Part shown: one piece after another, positions 7,755 to 17,289 of the stretch
Layout of the letters: every line of letters starts with the position of its first letter
How positions within the stretch are numbered: position 1 is the first letter of the stretch
Source of the DNA: Nocardia anaemiae NBRC 100462
GTDB taxonomy: Bacteria > Actinomycetota > Actinomycetes > Mycobacteriales > Mycobacteriaceae
Direction: 5' to 3'
Assembly (NCBI RefSeq): GCF_001612725.1
Contig: NZ_BDAZ01000071.1
Span: forward strand, 1 to 64,000
Length of the DNA stretch: 64,000 nucleotides
The notes under the pieces: generated by a model
Database searches by the model: none
What the model was told of the DNA's origin: nothing
Seen by the model: the letters and a program-made list of their open reading frames with translations, nothing else
Position numbers and translations under genes: made by a program

Positions 7755-8903
7755 CTACGCGTGCGCGACGGCAGACCAGCCGGTGACGTCCTGCGGCTGG
7801 CGCGGGCCGGGGCCGGTGTAGATGGCGGCCGGGCGGACCAGCTTGCCCAGCTGCTTCTGCTCCAGGATGTGCGCACACCAACCGGCGGTGCGGCCACAGG
7901 TGAACATCGCGGGCATCATGTGCGCGGGGACCTCGGCGAAGTCCAGGATGACCGCAGCCCAGAATTCGACATTGGTCTCGATGGCGCGGTCCGGACGACG
8001 CTCGCGCAGTTCGGCGAGCGCGGCCTGCTCCAGCGCTGCGGCGACCTCGAAGCGCGGGGCGTTCAGGCGCTGCGCGGTGGCGCGCAGTACCCGGGCACGC
8101 GGGTCCTCGGCCCGGTAGACCCGGTGGCCGAACCCCATCAGCTTTTCCTTGCGGTCCAGGATGCCCTTGACCAAAGCGCGTGCGTCACCGGACTTTTCGA
8201 CGGCCTCGATCATCGGAAGCACGCGCGCGGGCGCGCCGCCGTGCAGCGGACCCGACATCGCGCCGATCGCGCCGGACAGCGCCGCCGCGACATCGGCGCC
8301 GGTCGAGGCGATCACCCGGGCGGTGAAGGTGGAGGCGTTCATGCCGTGCTCGGCCGCGGAAACCCAGTAGGCGTCGATGGCCTCGGTGTGCCGCGGGTCC
8401 GGGTCGCCCTTCCAGCGGGTCATGAACCGCTCGGTCACCGTGGTGCACTCGTCGATCTTCTTCTGCGGCACGGCGGGCTGGTAGATGCCACGTGCGGACT
8501 GCGCGACATAGGACAGCGCCATCACAGAGGCGCGCGCCAGATTCTCCCTGGCGGTCTCGTCATCGATATCGAGCAGCGGCTGGTAGCCCCAGATCGGGGC
8601 GAGCATGGCGAGTCCGGCCTGCACGTCGACGCGCACGTCACCGGTGTGCACCGGCAGCGGGAACGGCTCGGCGGGCGGCAGGCCACGACCGAATTCGCCG
8701 TCTACCAGTAGTGCCCATACGTCGCCGAAGGTCACCCGCGAGCCGACCAGGTCCTGGATGTCGACGCCGCGATAGCGCAGCGCGCCGCCGTCCTTATCCG
8801 GTTCGGCGATATCGGTGGTGAATGCCACCACGCCTTCCAGACCGCTGACGAAATCAGGGGGTACGGCGGTTTGCCCGCTGGGCACCGCATGGCTGGTAGT
8901 CAT
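7755..8903 (-). CDS. citA: Citrate synthase 2 (CitA type)
   Basis: 382-residue second citrate synthase, similar to M. tuberculosis CitA (Rv0889c). It condenses oxaloacetate and acetyl-CoA. Catalytic-region motifs are SAAEHGMNAST and MGFGHRVYR. The segment that normally carries the catalytic Asp (NVDFY in the main enzyme) reads NVEFWAAVILDF here, so the acid would be Glu unless a neighbouring Asp serves. The C-terminus PGPRQPQDV is typical of the CitA group. It is divergent from pdxH across 155 bases and sits 2.4 kb from gltA, so this stretch encodes both citrate synthases. Confidence 0.93.
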   Translation of the reverse strand: MTTSHAVPSGQTAVPPDFVSGLEGVVAFTTDIAEPDKDGGALRYRGVDIQDLVGSRVTFGDVWALLVDGEFGRGLPPAEPFPLPVHTGDVRVDVQAGLAMLAPIWGYQPLLDIDDETARENLARASVMALSYVAQSARGIYQPAVPQKKIDECTTVTERFMTRWKGDPDPRHTEAIDAYWVSAAEHGMNASTFTARVIASTGADVAAALSGAIGAMSGPLHGGAPARVLPMIEAVEKSGDARALVKGILDRKEKLMGFGHRVYRAEDPRARVLRATAQRLNAPRFEVAAALEQAALAELRERRPDRAIETNVEFWAAVILDFAEVPAHMMPAMFTCGRTAGWCAHILEQKQLGKLVRPAAIYTGPGPRQPQDVTGWSAVAHA

Positions 8904-9058
8904 TCTGTGACTCTCCCTTGCACTTCGGTTCGTTCCTCAGCGACTGTTTGCGGGTCGCTGGAAAAGGCCTGTTCTCGTCGATGAGGGGTGTGGCTCGCCG
9001 AGCACATGCCGATCAACAAAACCTTAGCTCCCTGCTACCGCGGAGTAACGTCTGGCCC

Positions 9059-9799
9059 ATGCGTGACCTGGACAATTCATCTCTCGGTCAGGAAATGGCC
9101 GCAAACGATCGGGTTCTTTTCCCGGCGACCGATTTGGCCGCCATGCGGGTCGACTACGGCGGCATGCCATTCGGCAGCGGTGAGGACACCGATCTGGACG
9201 AAACCTGGCTGGCCGGCGGCTGGGAGCCGCTGCTTCGGCATTGGATCGAACAGGCCACCGCGGTCGGCATCGCCGAGCCCAATGCGATGGTGGTCGCGAC
9301 CGTCGCACTCACCGAGTCGGGGCCGCGTCCGGTCGCCAGGACGGTGCTGTGTAAAGGCCTCTCGCCGGAAGGTGTGACTTTTTACACGAATTACGACTCG
9401 GCAAAGGGCAACCAGCTGGCCGGCGTGCCCTTCGCCGCCGCGACATTCGTCTGGCCAGCATTGGGCCGACAGGTTCACGTGCGCGGGCCGGTCGAGCTGG
9501 TTTCCGCCGAGACGACCGCCGTCTACTGGCGCTCCCGGCCGCGCGATTCGCAGTTGGGCGCCTGGGCCTCGCGCCAGTCCCGGCCGATCGCCTCGCGCGC
9601 CGAACTCGATCGCACCCTGGCCGAGACCACCGCACGCTTCGCCGATGTGGACGAGATCCCGGTGCCGCCGCACTGGGGCGGGTATCTGATCCGTCCCGAC
9701 GAGGTGGAGTTCTGGCAGGGGCGCCGGGGTCGGCTGCACAACCGGATCCGGGTGCGGATCAGCGGCGACACCATGAGTGTCGACCGACTACAACCCTAG
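9059..9799 (+). CDS. pdxH: Pyridoxamine 5'-phosphate oxidase
   Basis: 246-residue FMN flavoenzyme that oxidises pyridoxine or pyridoxamine 5'-phosphate to PLP. Motifs: RTVLCKGLSPEGVTFYTNYDSAKG (two FMN-contact strands), the SRPRDSQLGAWASRQS loop with the conserved Arg/Gln, and the C-terminal EFWQGRRGRLHNRIR with the usual W-x-G-x-x-x-R-L-H-x-R pattern. The start at 9059 gives the MRDLDNSSLG N-terminus; a later ATG (MAANDRV) would be nearer to the mycobacterial length and cannot be excluded. The MFS gene follows in the same direction. serC nearby also feeds PLP synthesis in many bacteria. Confidence 0.95.
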   Translation: MRDLDNSSLGQEMAANDRVLFPATDLAAMRVDYGGMPFGSGEDTDLDETWLAGGWEPLLRHWIEQATAVGIAEPNAMVVATVALTESGPRPVARTVLCKGLSPEGVTFYTNYDSAKGNQLAGVPFAAATFVWPALGRQVHVRGPVELVSAETTAVYWRSRPRDSQLGAWASRQSRPIASRAELDRTLAETTARFADVDEIPVPPHWGGYLIRPDEVEFWQGRRGRLHNRIRVRISGDTMSVDRLQP

Positions 9800-9852
9800 A
9801 AGCTCACCTGTCACCCCTCATCGAATCGCCCCGCGATGCCGAATCGGCGAAC

Positions 9853-9867
9853 CCCAACCTTGTTGGG
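9853..9867. terminator. Short hairpin after pdxH
   Basis: CCCAAC and GTTGGG form a 6-bp stem with a 3-base loop between pdxH and the MFS gene. It has no T run; a weak terminator or a leader structure of the next gene. Confidence 0.3.
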
Positions 9868-9896
9868 CTGCTGACCGACTCATTACGCTGCGGTCG

Positions 9897-11180
9897 GTGA
9901 AACTGCTCGCCGACACCACCCCGCTGCGCTATCCCGAGTTCCGACGGTTGTGGACCAGCAACATCGTCACCGTCATCGGTTCGCAGTTGGCTGTGGTGGC
10001 CGTCCCGCAGCAGATTTTCGAAATCACCGGCAGCTCCGGCTATGTCGGTCTGGCCGGTCTGTTCGGCCTGGTCCCGCTGATTGTGTTCGGTCTGTGGGGC
10101 GGTGCGCTCGCCGATGTGATGGACCGGCGCAAACTCATGCTCATCACCAACTGCGGCACCGGGGTGACCGCACTCGGGTTCTGGGTGCAGGCCGCGATCG
10201 GACTCGACAACGTTTGGATCGTGCTCGGACTGTTCGCCGTGCAACAGGCGCTGTTCGCGGTGAATCAGCCGACCCGCAGCGCCGCCATTCCGCGGTTGCT
10301 GCCCACCGAACATCTGGCCGCCGCCAGTGCGCTGAGCATGACCGTGCAGCAGACCGGTGCCATTGCCGGACCGGTGCTCGCGGGTGTGCTGATTCCCGTG
10401 GTCGGCCTGTCCACCCTGTATCTGATCGATGCGATCGCGCTGCTCGCCACCATCTGGGCGGTGTGGCGGCTGCCCGCCATCGCACCGACCGGAACCGCGC
10501 GCAAGGCCGGATTCCGCACGGTCCTGGACGGTTTCGCCTATCTGGCCACGCAGCGCATCCTGCTCGCCTCCTTCGTGGTCGATGTGATCGCGATGGTCTT
10601 CGGCATGCCGCGCGCCCTCTATCCGCAGATCGCGCACGAGACCTTCGGTGATCCGGCGGGCGGCGGCGTCGCGCTCGGCCTGCTGTTCGCTGCCATGTCG
10701 GTCGGCGCGGTGCTTGGCGGGGTTTTCTCCGGTTGGATCTCGCATGTGCGCCGCCAGGGTCTCGCGGTGGTGGTCTGCATCGCGCTCTGGGGGCTGGCCA
10801 TGGTCGGCTTCGGGGTCGCCGTCGGCTGGACCGGGCACGGCCTCGGCATCGGGCCCGGACTGTGGATCGCGTTGGGCTGCTCGGCCTTCGGCGGCGCGGT
10901 CGACATGGTTTCGGCGGCGCTGCGCATCGCCATGCTGCAGACGGTCACCACCGACGAGATGCGCGGGCGCCTGCAAGGGGTGTTCATTGTGATCGTCGCG
11001 GGCGGCCCGCGCATCGGTGATGTTGCCCACGGTTTTGCCGCGGCGAGCCTGGGTACCGCGGTCGCAGCGGCGGGCGGCGGTGTGTTGGTCGTTATCGGGG
11101 TGTTGCTGGCTGCGCTCGTGTTCCCGGCCTTTGTGCGCTATAGAGTCGCCAGAAGGCACTCGGTGCCAGTGTCCGGATGA
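9897..11180 (+). CDS. MFS exporter, EntS/enterobactin-exporter-like
   Basis: 427 residues with about 12 membrane segments. The start LRYPEFRRLWTSNIVTVIGSQ, the loop GGALADVMDRRKLML between helices 2 and 3 (motif A) and RLLPTEHLAAASAL are typical of the EntS-like branch of the major facilitator superfamily, which exports small hydrophobic molecules such as siderophores or drugs. The GTG at 9897 is chosen because the membrane domain begins right after it; an upstream ATG overlapping pdxH would add a 40-residue soluble extension unlike the family. The true substrate cannot be read from the sequence, and no siderophore genes are nearby. Confidence 0.85.
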   Translation: MKLLADTTPLRYPEFRRLWTSNIVTVIGSQLAVVAVPQQIFEITGSSGYVGLAGLFGLVPLIVFGLWGGALADVMDRRKLMLITNCGTGVTALGFWVQAAIGLDNVWIVLGLFAVQQALFAVNQPTRSAAIPRLLPTEHLAAASALSMTVQQTGAIAGPVLAGVLIPVVGLSTLYLIDAIALLATIWAVWRLPAIAPTGTARKAGFRTVLDGFAYLATQRILLASFVVDVIAMVFGMPRALYPQIAHETFGDPAGGGVALGLLFAAMSVGAVLGGVFSGWISHVRRQGLAVVVCIALWGLAMVGFGVAVGWTGHGLGIGPGLWIALGCSAFGGAVDMVSAALRIAMLQTVTTDEMRGRLQGVFIVIVAGGPRIGDVAHGFAAASLGTAVAAAGGGVLVVIGVLLAALVFPAFVRYRVARRHSVPVSG

Positions 11181-11336
11181 GTAGTAAACCTCACTCGGGA
11201 CGTAGTTGTTTGTGAGGTCGGCCGGTGGGCACCCTCGTTCTCGGGCCGCGCGAGTAGCGACTAGCGTCTACGTGAGAGCACCGCCGTGCCGACCGCACTC
11301 CGATGCCGACGGTCCTAGCCTGAGAGGGATCCTTCC

Positions 11337-12641
<1,305 letters not shown>

Positions 12642-12683
12642 TTTCTGTCCGCAACATCATCACCTATCAGAGGGGATAGCCGA

Positions 12684-13046
12684 ATGACTAAGCCGGAGAT
12701 CGAATTCCAGGCGGGCTCAGCGCCCACCGAGCTGGTTATCAAGGACATCGTCGAGGGCGAGGGCGCCGAGGCCGTGCCCGGCGGCACCGTCGAGGTGCAC
12801 TATGTCGGCGTGGAATTCGACTCCGGCGAGGAATTCGACTCTTCCTGGAACCGTGGCGAATCCATCACCTTCCCGCTGCGCAACCTGATCCAGGGCTGGC
12901 AGGACGGCATCCCCGGCATGAAAGTCGGCGGCCGCCGCCAGCTGACCATCCCGCCGCAACTCGCCTACGGCCCCGCCGGTTCCGGCCACCGCCTCTCCGG
13001 CAAAACCCTGGTCTTCGTGATCGACCTGCTCAGCGTCGTCAACTGA
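12684..13046 (+). CDS. FKBP-type peptidyl-prolyl cis-trans isomerase
   Basis: 120-residue cytoplasmic FKBP domain. VEVHYVGVEFDSGEEFDSSW, GWQDGIPGMKVGGRRQLTIPPQLAYG and KTLVFVIDLL are the classic FKBP strands, with the central W and the F/Y/D binding-pocket residues present. It has no signal sequence or extra domain. The ribosome site AGAGGGGAT lies 7 bases upstream of ATG. The position directly after gltA is common in actinobacteria; a functional link is not established. Confidence 0.95.
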   Translation: MTKPEIEFQAGSAPTELVIKDIVEGEGAEAVPGGTVEVHYVGVEFDSGEEFDSSWNRGESITFPLRNLIQGWQDGIPGMKVGGRRQLTIPPQLAYGPAGSGHRLSGKTLVFVIDLLSVVN

Positions 13047-13058
13047 CCTGAAAACCCA

Positions 13059-13095
13059 ACTGCGGCCCGTGCTCTCGTAGAGCATGGGCCGCAGT
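13059..13095 (+). terminator. Strong hairpin terminator of gltA-FKBP
   Basis: A 17-bp stem, ACTGCGGCCCGTGCTCT paired with AGAGCATGGGCCGCAGT (one G-T pair), around a 3-base loop, starting 12 bases after the FKBP stop. Confidence 0.85.
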
Positions 13096-13180
13096 CGTCT
13101 CAGCCGGGAAGGTATCAGTGGCGGCAAACGTCGAGAGTGCCCCTCCACCAATACATTCTCGTCCGATCCGGAAACGCGAA

Positions 13181-13239
13181 AACCGGTCAGGGAGTGCGGG
13201 TGACGGGTGCTGCTACCGTCACGCATTCTCGGACCGGTT
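13181..13239. terminator. Nested hairpin after the LprG-like gene
   Basis: Outer arms AACCGGTC (13181-13188) and GACCGGTT (13232-13239), inner arms GTGACGG (13200-13206) and CCGTCAC (13216-13222). It lies just past the stop of the minus-strand lipoprotein gene, so it probably ends that transcript. Confidence 0.55.
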
Positions 13240-13254
13240 CGCGGTATCTGTGTC

Positions 13255-14085
13255 CTACTTCGGCGGTGCGGTGACCTTGACCGGCTTACCCCAGTTCGAC
13301 AGGGTCACCTTGATGGTGCCCGGATCGCGGGTGACGACAGCCTGAACCAGGTTCGGGCCGTTGCCGGGCGAGGCGGCCGTGGACGGCAGGGCCGATGCCC
13401 CACCCGACGGCGGGGCGACATCCGCGATCCACAGGGTGATCGGGAACGTGCCGGCCGGGTCACCCGACTTGGGCACGATGGGGTCGATGACCGTGGAGTC
13501 GATGGTTCCGGTCACCTTCACGGTGTCGGTGCCGTCGACCTTCTCGCGGCCCTCCACCTTGGGGTTCTTCACCTGAGCGATCAGGTTGGCCAGACCCTTG
13601 TCCTTGTCGAGGATGACGCCCGGATCGTAGATCTGTTCCGCCGGACCGATTTTGGCGTAGGCGGAGGAGCCACCGGTCTGCGCGTACATTTCCTTGTCGA
13701 CGACCAGGAACTTGGCCTGGATGAAGTCGGCCTCGGGCTTGGTCCGGACCTTCGCCTCGCCGATCGCCTGACCGGCGCCCTGCGGCTGGTTGGTCACATC
13801 GGCCGAGACGCTCTCAACCGGGAGAGTGGTGAGGTTGTCCACCTTCAGATTCAGGTGCACGGCCTGCAAGGTCTGAGTGGTCCTTGCTGACTCCTGCACG
13901 ATCTGCGCGGCATCGGGCAGCTGACCCGACGGCGGCGCGGACGAGGTGGTCTTCGAGTCGGAGCTGGAGTCGCAGCCAGTCACCAGTGCAGCGAACATCG
14001 ACGCCGCGACAACGGCGGGCACGAGACCCGGTCGGCGAAGTCGGATTCGGTGCGAGGTGCGTGCTCGCGCTGTCAGATCACTCAA
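13255..14085 (-). CDS. LppX/LprAFG-family lipoprotein
   Basis: 276 residues from the chosen TTG start. A positively charged start and hydrophobic segment end in the lipobox LVTGC, so it is an exported lipoprotein. The mature part carries the LprG/LppX fold seen in the mycolic-acid group: DAAQIVQESARTTQTLQAVHLNL, FIQAKFLVVDKEMYAQTG and the AQVKNPKVEG block. Family members bind acylated lipids and help move them to the outer envelope. In mycobacteria lprG sits with an MFS exporter (P55); here the partner is not adjacent. TTG at 14085 follows a GGGGGC stretch and gives a normal signal length; an in-frame ATG at 14172 would add 29 residues. Confidence 0.85.
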   Translation of the reverse strand: MSDLTARARTSHRIRLRRPGLVPAVVAASMFAALVTGCDSSSDSKTTSSAPPSGQLPDAAQIVQESARTTQTLQAVHLNLKVDNLTTLPVESVSADVTNQPQGAGQAIGEAKVRTKPEADFIQAKFLVVDKEMYAQTGGSSAYAKIGPAEQIYDPGVILDKDKGLANLIAQVKNPKVEGREKVDGTDTVKVTGTIDSTVIDPIVPKSGDPAGTFPITLWIADVAPPSGGASALPSTAASPGNGPNLVQAVVTRDPGTIKVTLSNWGKPVKVTAPPK

Positions 14086-14516
14086 TGTTCTGCCCCCAGA
14101 AGAGTGCGAGGTCGGGTACGACCGGGTGGTTAACGGGGACAGCTGGTGCTGCCGCCCGGTGTAGTGCAGCATTTCGCCCGCCAGATTAGCCTGTCCCCCA
14201 CGCCAACTCGACCCGGCAGTGGGAAGGCGACCTCCACCGAATCGCGCATGCTACGGGGGCTGACGTTACCCTTGGTTCGGTCTTCTCGCAGAGATCGGGG
14301 GGAATCCGACGCGAAAGTTACCGGGTTAAGGGATTGTTTAGTGAGATGTAAGGCGCTGCAAGCACGATGCTGTCACGAAGGCTCAGGCAGTGTGTGTGAC
14401 TTCGGGGGGACATCCGGTTCGCCGGATGAAGCGCCCCCGCGCCTGTCCGCGATACACGCCATAACCCCGGGGTCGACAACGGCCACCGAACCGCGGATCA
14501 GACACGGAGGAATGCG
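14086..14516. other. Leader region between the lipoprotein and the desaturase operon
   Basis: Divergent promoter space for two genes. The only clear structure is the hairpin at 14403-14439. The part near 14320-14380 is the most AT-rich and probably holds the operon promoter, but no convincing -35/-10 pair was identified. No gene was found in it. Confidence 0.5.
14403..14439 (+). promoter_or_regulatory. Hairpin in the leader of the desaturase operon
   Basis: CATCCGG-TTCG-CCGGATG (14411-14428) is a perfect 7-bp stem with a TTCG tetraloop, flanked by CGGGGG and CCCCCG which can extend the stem. It is 78 bases before the ATG of the desaturase, so it may act as an attenuator or mRNA-stabilising structure. 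No ligand-binding motif was recognised. Confidence 0.4.
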
Positions 14517-15989
14517 ATGACGAACAGCCAGCCGGAAGCGGAGGAGCGGGACTTCCGTAGACCGCCCGGCCCGCCTCCTGGTGGTGGCCCGCAACTGTCG
14601 AATGTGTGGGTTTACAACGGAAAAGCCTACGATCTGAGCGACTGGATCTCCAAACATCCGGGCGGCGAGTTCTTCATCGGACGAACGAAAAATCGCGATA
14701 TCACCTCGATCATCGGCTCCTATCACCGCGATCCCGAGCGAATCGGACGAATGCTCGAGCGTTATGCGGTGGGGCGCAACGCATTACCAGAGGATATTCA
14801 TCCGAAGGCCAACGCGCCCGACTTCCTGTTCAAAGAGGGTTTCGACAGCTGGCAGGACACCCCGAAGTACCGGTTCGACAATAAAGACGATCTGCTGCAC
14901 AAGGTCAAGGCGCGGCTGAAAGAACCGGAGCTGGCCGCGCGACTGCGGCGCATGGACACGATCTTCGACATCGTGGTCGCCGTGCTGGCCGTCGCGTACT
15001 TCGCGGTCCAGGGTCTGCGCCTGTTCGAGCGCAGCTGGATGCCGCTGCCCGTCTTCGTCGTCCTGATGGTGCTGCTGCGCAGCTCGCTGGCCGGATTCGG
15101 CCACTACGCGATCCATCGCGCGCAAAAGGGCATGAACAAGATCTATACGAATACCTTCGATTTCAATTACGTCGCACTGGCTTTCGTCACCGCGGACGGA
15201 CACGCCCTGCTGCACCACCCACATACCCAGAGTGAAGTCGACATCAAGAAGAATGTCTTCACCATGATGATGCGGGTGCCCCGGTTGTATCGGGTGCCGA
15301 TTCACACCCTGCACAAATTCGGGCACACGGTGACCGGCATGACGATTCGACTCCTCGATGTCTGCCGCCTCACCCGCAAAGTCGGCATCAAAGATATGTA
15401 CGGCACCTGGGGTGGTGCGCTGCCGCACTTCATCGGTTCTTTCGGGGTGCGTGCGCTATTGCTCGGCGAGTTGGTGGTTTTCACGCTGGCGGGCGACTTC
15501 TGGGCCTGGGCACTGCAATTCGTGGTGACGCTGTGGATCAGTACCTTCCTGGTCGTCGCGAGCCATGATTTCGAGGTGGAGGCCGAGGAACTACCCGCCG
15601 CCGATACCGAGGACTGGGCCGTCAATCAGGTGGAGCAGGCCTACGACCTCAAGGTGATCGGAAATCGTTATATCGACTGCTTTCTCGCGGCCGGTTTGAG
15701 TTCGCATCGCGTCCATCATGTCCTGCCGTTCCAGCGCAGTGGTTTCGCCAATATCGCTACCGAAGACGTATTGCGCGAGGAGTCCGCGAAATTCGGTGTC
15801 GAGTGGCTCCCGGCCAAGAGTTTCTTCACCGATCGGTTCCCGAAGCTCTGCCGCACCTACCTTTTGTCGCCCTCGCGCGAAGCCGAGGAACGGAATTGGG
15901 GCTTCATCCGCGAGCACTGCTCGCCCGGGGCACTGAAAACCTGTGCGGTCTACACCGTGCAGGGATTCACCGGAATCGGCACGGTCTGA
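14517..15989 (+). CDS. Fatty acid desaturase with N-terminal cytochrome b5 domain
   Basis: 490-residue membrane di-iron desaturase. Residues about 28-90 form a cytochrome b5-like domain with HPGG (His47) and a candidate second haem ligand, His70. Membrane helices lie at about 150-190 and 305-350. Three histidine boxes are present: HYAIH (196-200), HALLHH (229-234) and HRVHH (397-401, H-x-x-H-H). A fused b5 domain lets it take electrons directly from a reductase. Front-end desaturases have the same fusion but Gln at the start of the third box, so regioselectivity cannot be read. It is the first gene of a collinear group with a type III PKS (83 bases on) and an ABC exporter, suggesting it modifies a lipid precursor or product of the PKS. 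ATG follows GGAGG. Confidence 0.9.
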   Translation: MTNSQPEAEERDFRRPPGPPPGGGPQLSNVWVYNGKAYDLSDWISKHPGGEFFIGRTKNRDITSIIGSYHRDPERIGRMLERYAVGRNALPEDIHPKANAPDFLFKEGFDSWQDTPKYRFDNKDDLLHKVKARLKEPELAARLRRMDTIFDIVVAVLAVAYFAVQGLRLFERSWMPLPVFVVLMVLLRSSLAGFGHYAIHRAQKGMNKIYTNTFDFNYVALAFVTADGHALLHHPHTQSEVDIKKNVFTMMMRVPRLYRVPIHTLHKFGHTVTGMTIRLLDVCRLTRKVGIKDMYGTWGGALPHFIGSFGVRALLLGELVVFTLAGDFWAWALQFVVTLWISTFLVVASHDFEVEAEELPAADTEDWAVNQVEQAYDLKVIGNRYIDCFLAAGLSSHRVHHVLPFQRSGFANIATEDVLREESAKFGVEWLPAKSFFTDRFPKLCRTYLLSPSREAEERNWGFIREHCSPGALKTCAVYTVQGFTGIGTV

Positions 15990-16072
15990 GCCTTTTCCGC
16001 CAGATCGACCGATCGAACCGCTGGTCGACTGCGGCGCCGATCACCATTTTTCACAAGAACGGGGAGAATTTC

Positions 16073-17260
16073 GTGTCAATCACTATCGATGAGGGAACGT
16101 CGGCGGCTCGTCAGGGGGACGAGCACGGCCACGGCCTCGTGCAGCACGGGCTGCCGCCCGCGCCGCCGACCACGGTCGGGGTGATCGAGAGCATCGCGAC
16201 CGGTGCGCCGACTCAGCTTGTCGACCAGGCAGGTGCGGCCGATCGGGTGGCCGAGCTGTTCACCGATCCGCGGCAGCGGGAGCGGATTTCGCGGATCTAC
16301 CAGAAGACGAAGATCGACAGCCGCCGCCTGGTGGTCGATCCGCTCGATCCCGAATTCCTGCGGTTCGGCCGGGAACGCGGCACGATCCGGGACCGGATGA
16401 ATCTCTTCTACCGCCATGCTGTGCCGCTGGCCGTCGATGTCGCGGGCCGTGCTCTCGCCGGTATCGACGACGCGGCGGCCGAGATCGGCTTGCTGGTCTT
16501 CGTGACGAGCACCGGTTTCATCGCGCCGGGGGTGGATGTCGCGGTGGTGAAGCAGCTCGGCCTGTCGCCGTCGGTCGGGCGGGTGGTGGTGAATTTCATG
16601 GGCTGCGCGGCCGCGATGAACGGCATCCGGACCGCCGTGGATTATGTTCGGGCGCATCCGGATAAGAAGGCGATGGTGGTCTGCATCGAGCTGAGCTCGG
16701 TGAACGCCGTATTCGACGACAACATCAACGATGTGATCATCCACAGTCTGTTCGGCGACGGCTGCGGTGCTGTGGTCATCGGCGCCGGTCAGGTCCAGCA
16801 GCCACTGGCGCCGGGCAAGGTGGTGATCCGGGACAGCTTCAGCCGGCTTTTCGACGGTGCCGAGGACGGCATCGTGCTCGGTGTCAATCAGAACGGCATC
16901 ACCTGCGAGCTCTCGGAGAATCTGCCCCAGTACATCTACACCGGGGTCGATCCCGTGGTCACCGAGGCCTTGGGCCGCAATGGATTGCAGAAGTCCGATG
17001 TCGATCTGTGGGCGATCCACCCGGGTGGGCCGAAGATCATCGAAGAGTCGGTGCATTCGCTCGGGATCGCGCCGGAGCGGGCGGCGTTGAGCTGGGATGT
17101 GCTGGCCGAGTTCGGCAATATGCTGAGCGTGTCGCTGATTTTCGTGTTGGAACGAATGATTCGGCAGGAAACGGCGAAGCCGATCTCGACCGGTGTGGCG
17201 TTCTCCTTCGCCCCGGGGGTCACCCTCGAAGGCATGATCTTCGACATCATTCGCCGGTAA
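16073..17260 (+). CDS. Type III polyketide synthase
   Basis: 395-residue chalcone/stilbene synthase-like enzyme, a homodimeric ketosynthase that extends an acyl-CoA starter with malonyl-CoA units and cyclises the product. The catalytic triad is complete: Cys178 (NFMGCAAAMNG), His316 (WAIHPGG) and Asn349 (FGNMLSV), with spacings (138 and 33) close to those of plant CHS. The start GTG at 16073 follows GGGGAGAA, leaving a flexible N-terminal extension of about 35 residues with several histidines. An in-frame upstream extension runs into the desaturase gene and is rejected. Bacterial relatives make alkylpyrones, alkylresorcinols or 1,3,6,8-tetrahydroxynaphthalene; the desaturase upstream favours a long-chain acyl starter, but this is inference. 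Confidence 0.93.
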   Translation: MSITIDEGTSAARQGDEHGHGLVQHGLPPAPPTTVGVIESIATGAPTQLVDQAGAADRVAELFTDPRQRERISRIYQKTKIDSRRLVVDPLDPEFLRFGRERGTIRDRMNLFYRHAVPLAVDVAGRALAGIDDAAAEIGLLVFVTSTGFIAPGVDVAVVKQLGLSPSVGRVVVNFMGCAAAMNGIRTAVDYVRAHPDKKAMVVCIELSSVNAVFDDNINDVIIHSLFGDGCGAVVIGAGQVQQPLAPGKVVIRDSFSRLFDGAEDGIVLGVNQNGITCELSENLPQYIYTGVDPVVTEALGRNGLQKSDVDLWAIHPGGPKIIEESVHSLGIAPERAALSWDVLAEFGNMLSVSLIFVLERMIRQETAKPISTGVAFSFAPGVTLEGMIFDIIRR

Positions 17261-17289
17261 TAGGCACCGGCCTCAGGAGCGCAGCAACC

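Noticed and set aside
9777..9896. Upstream in-frame extension of the MFS gene overlapping pdxH
   Set aside because: Adds a non-conserved soluble stretch before the first helix; GTG at 9897 fits the family.
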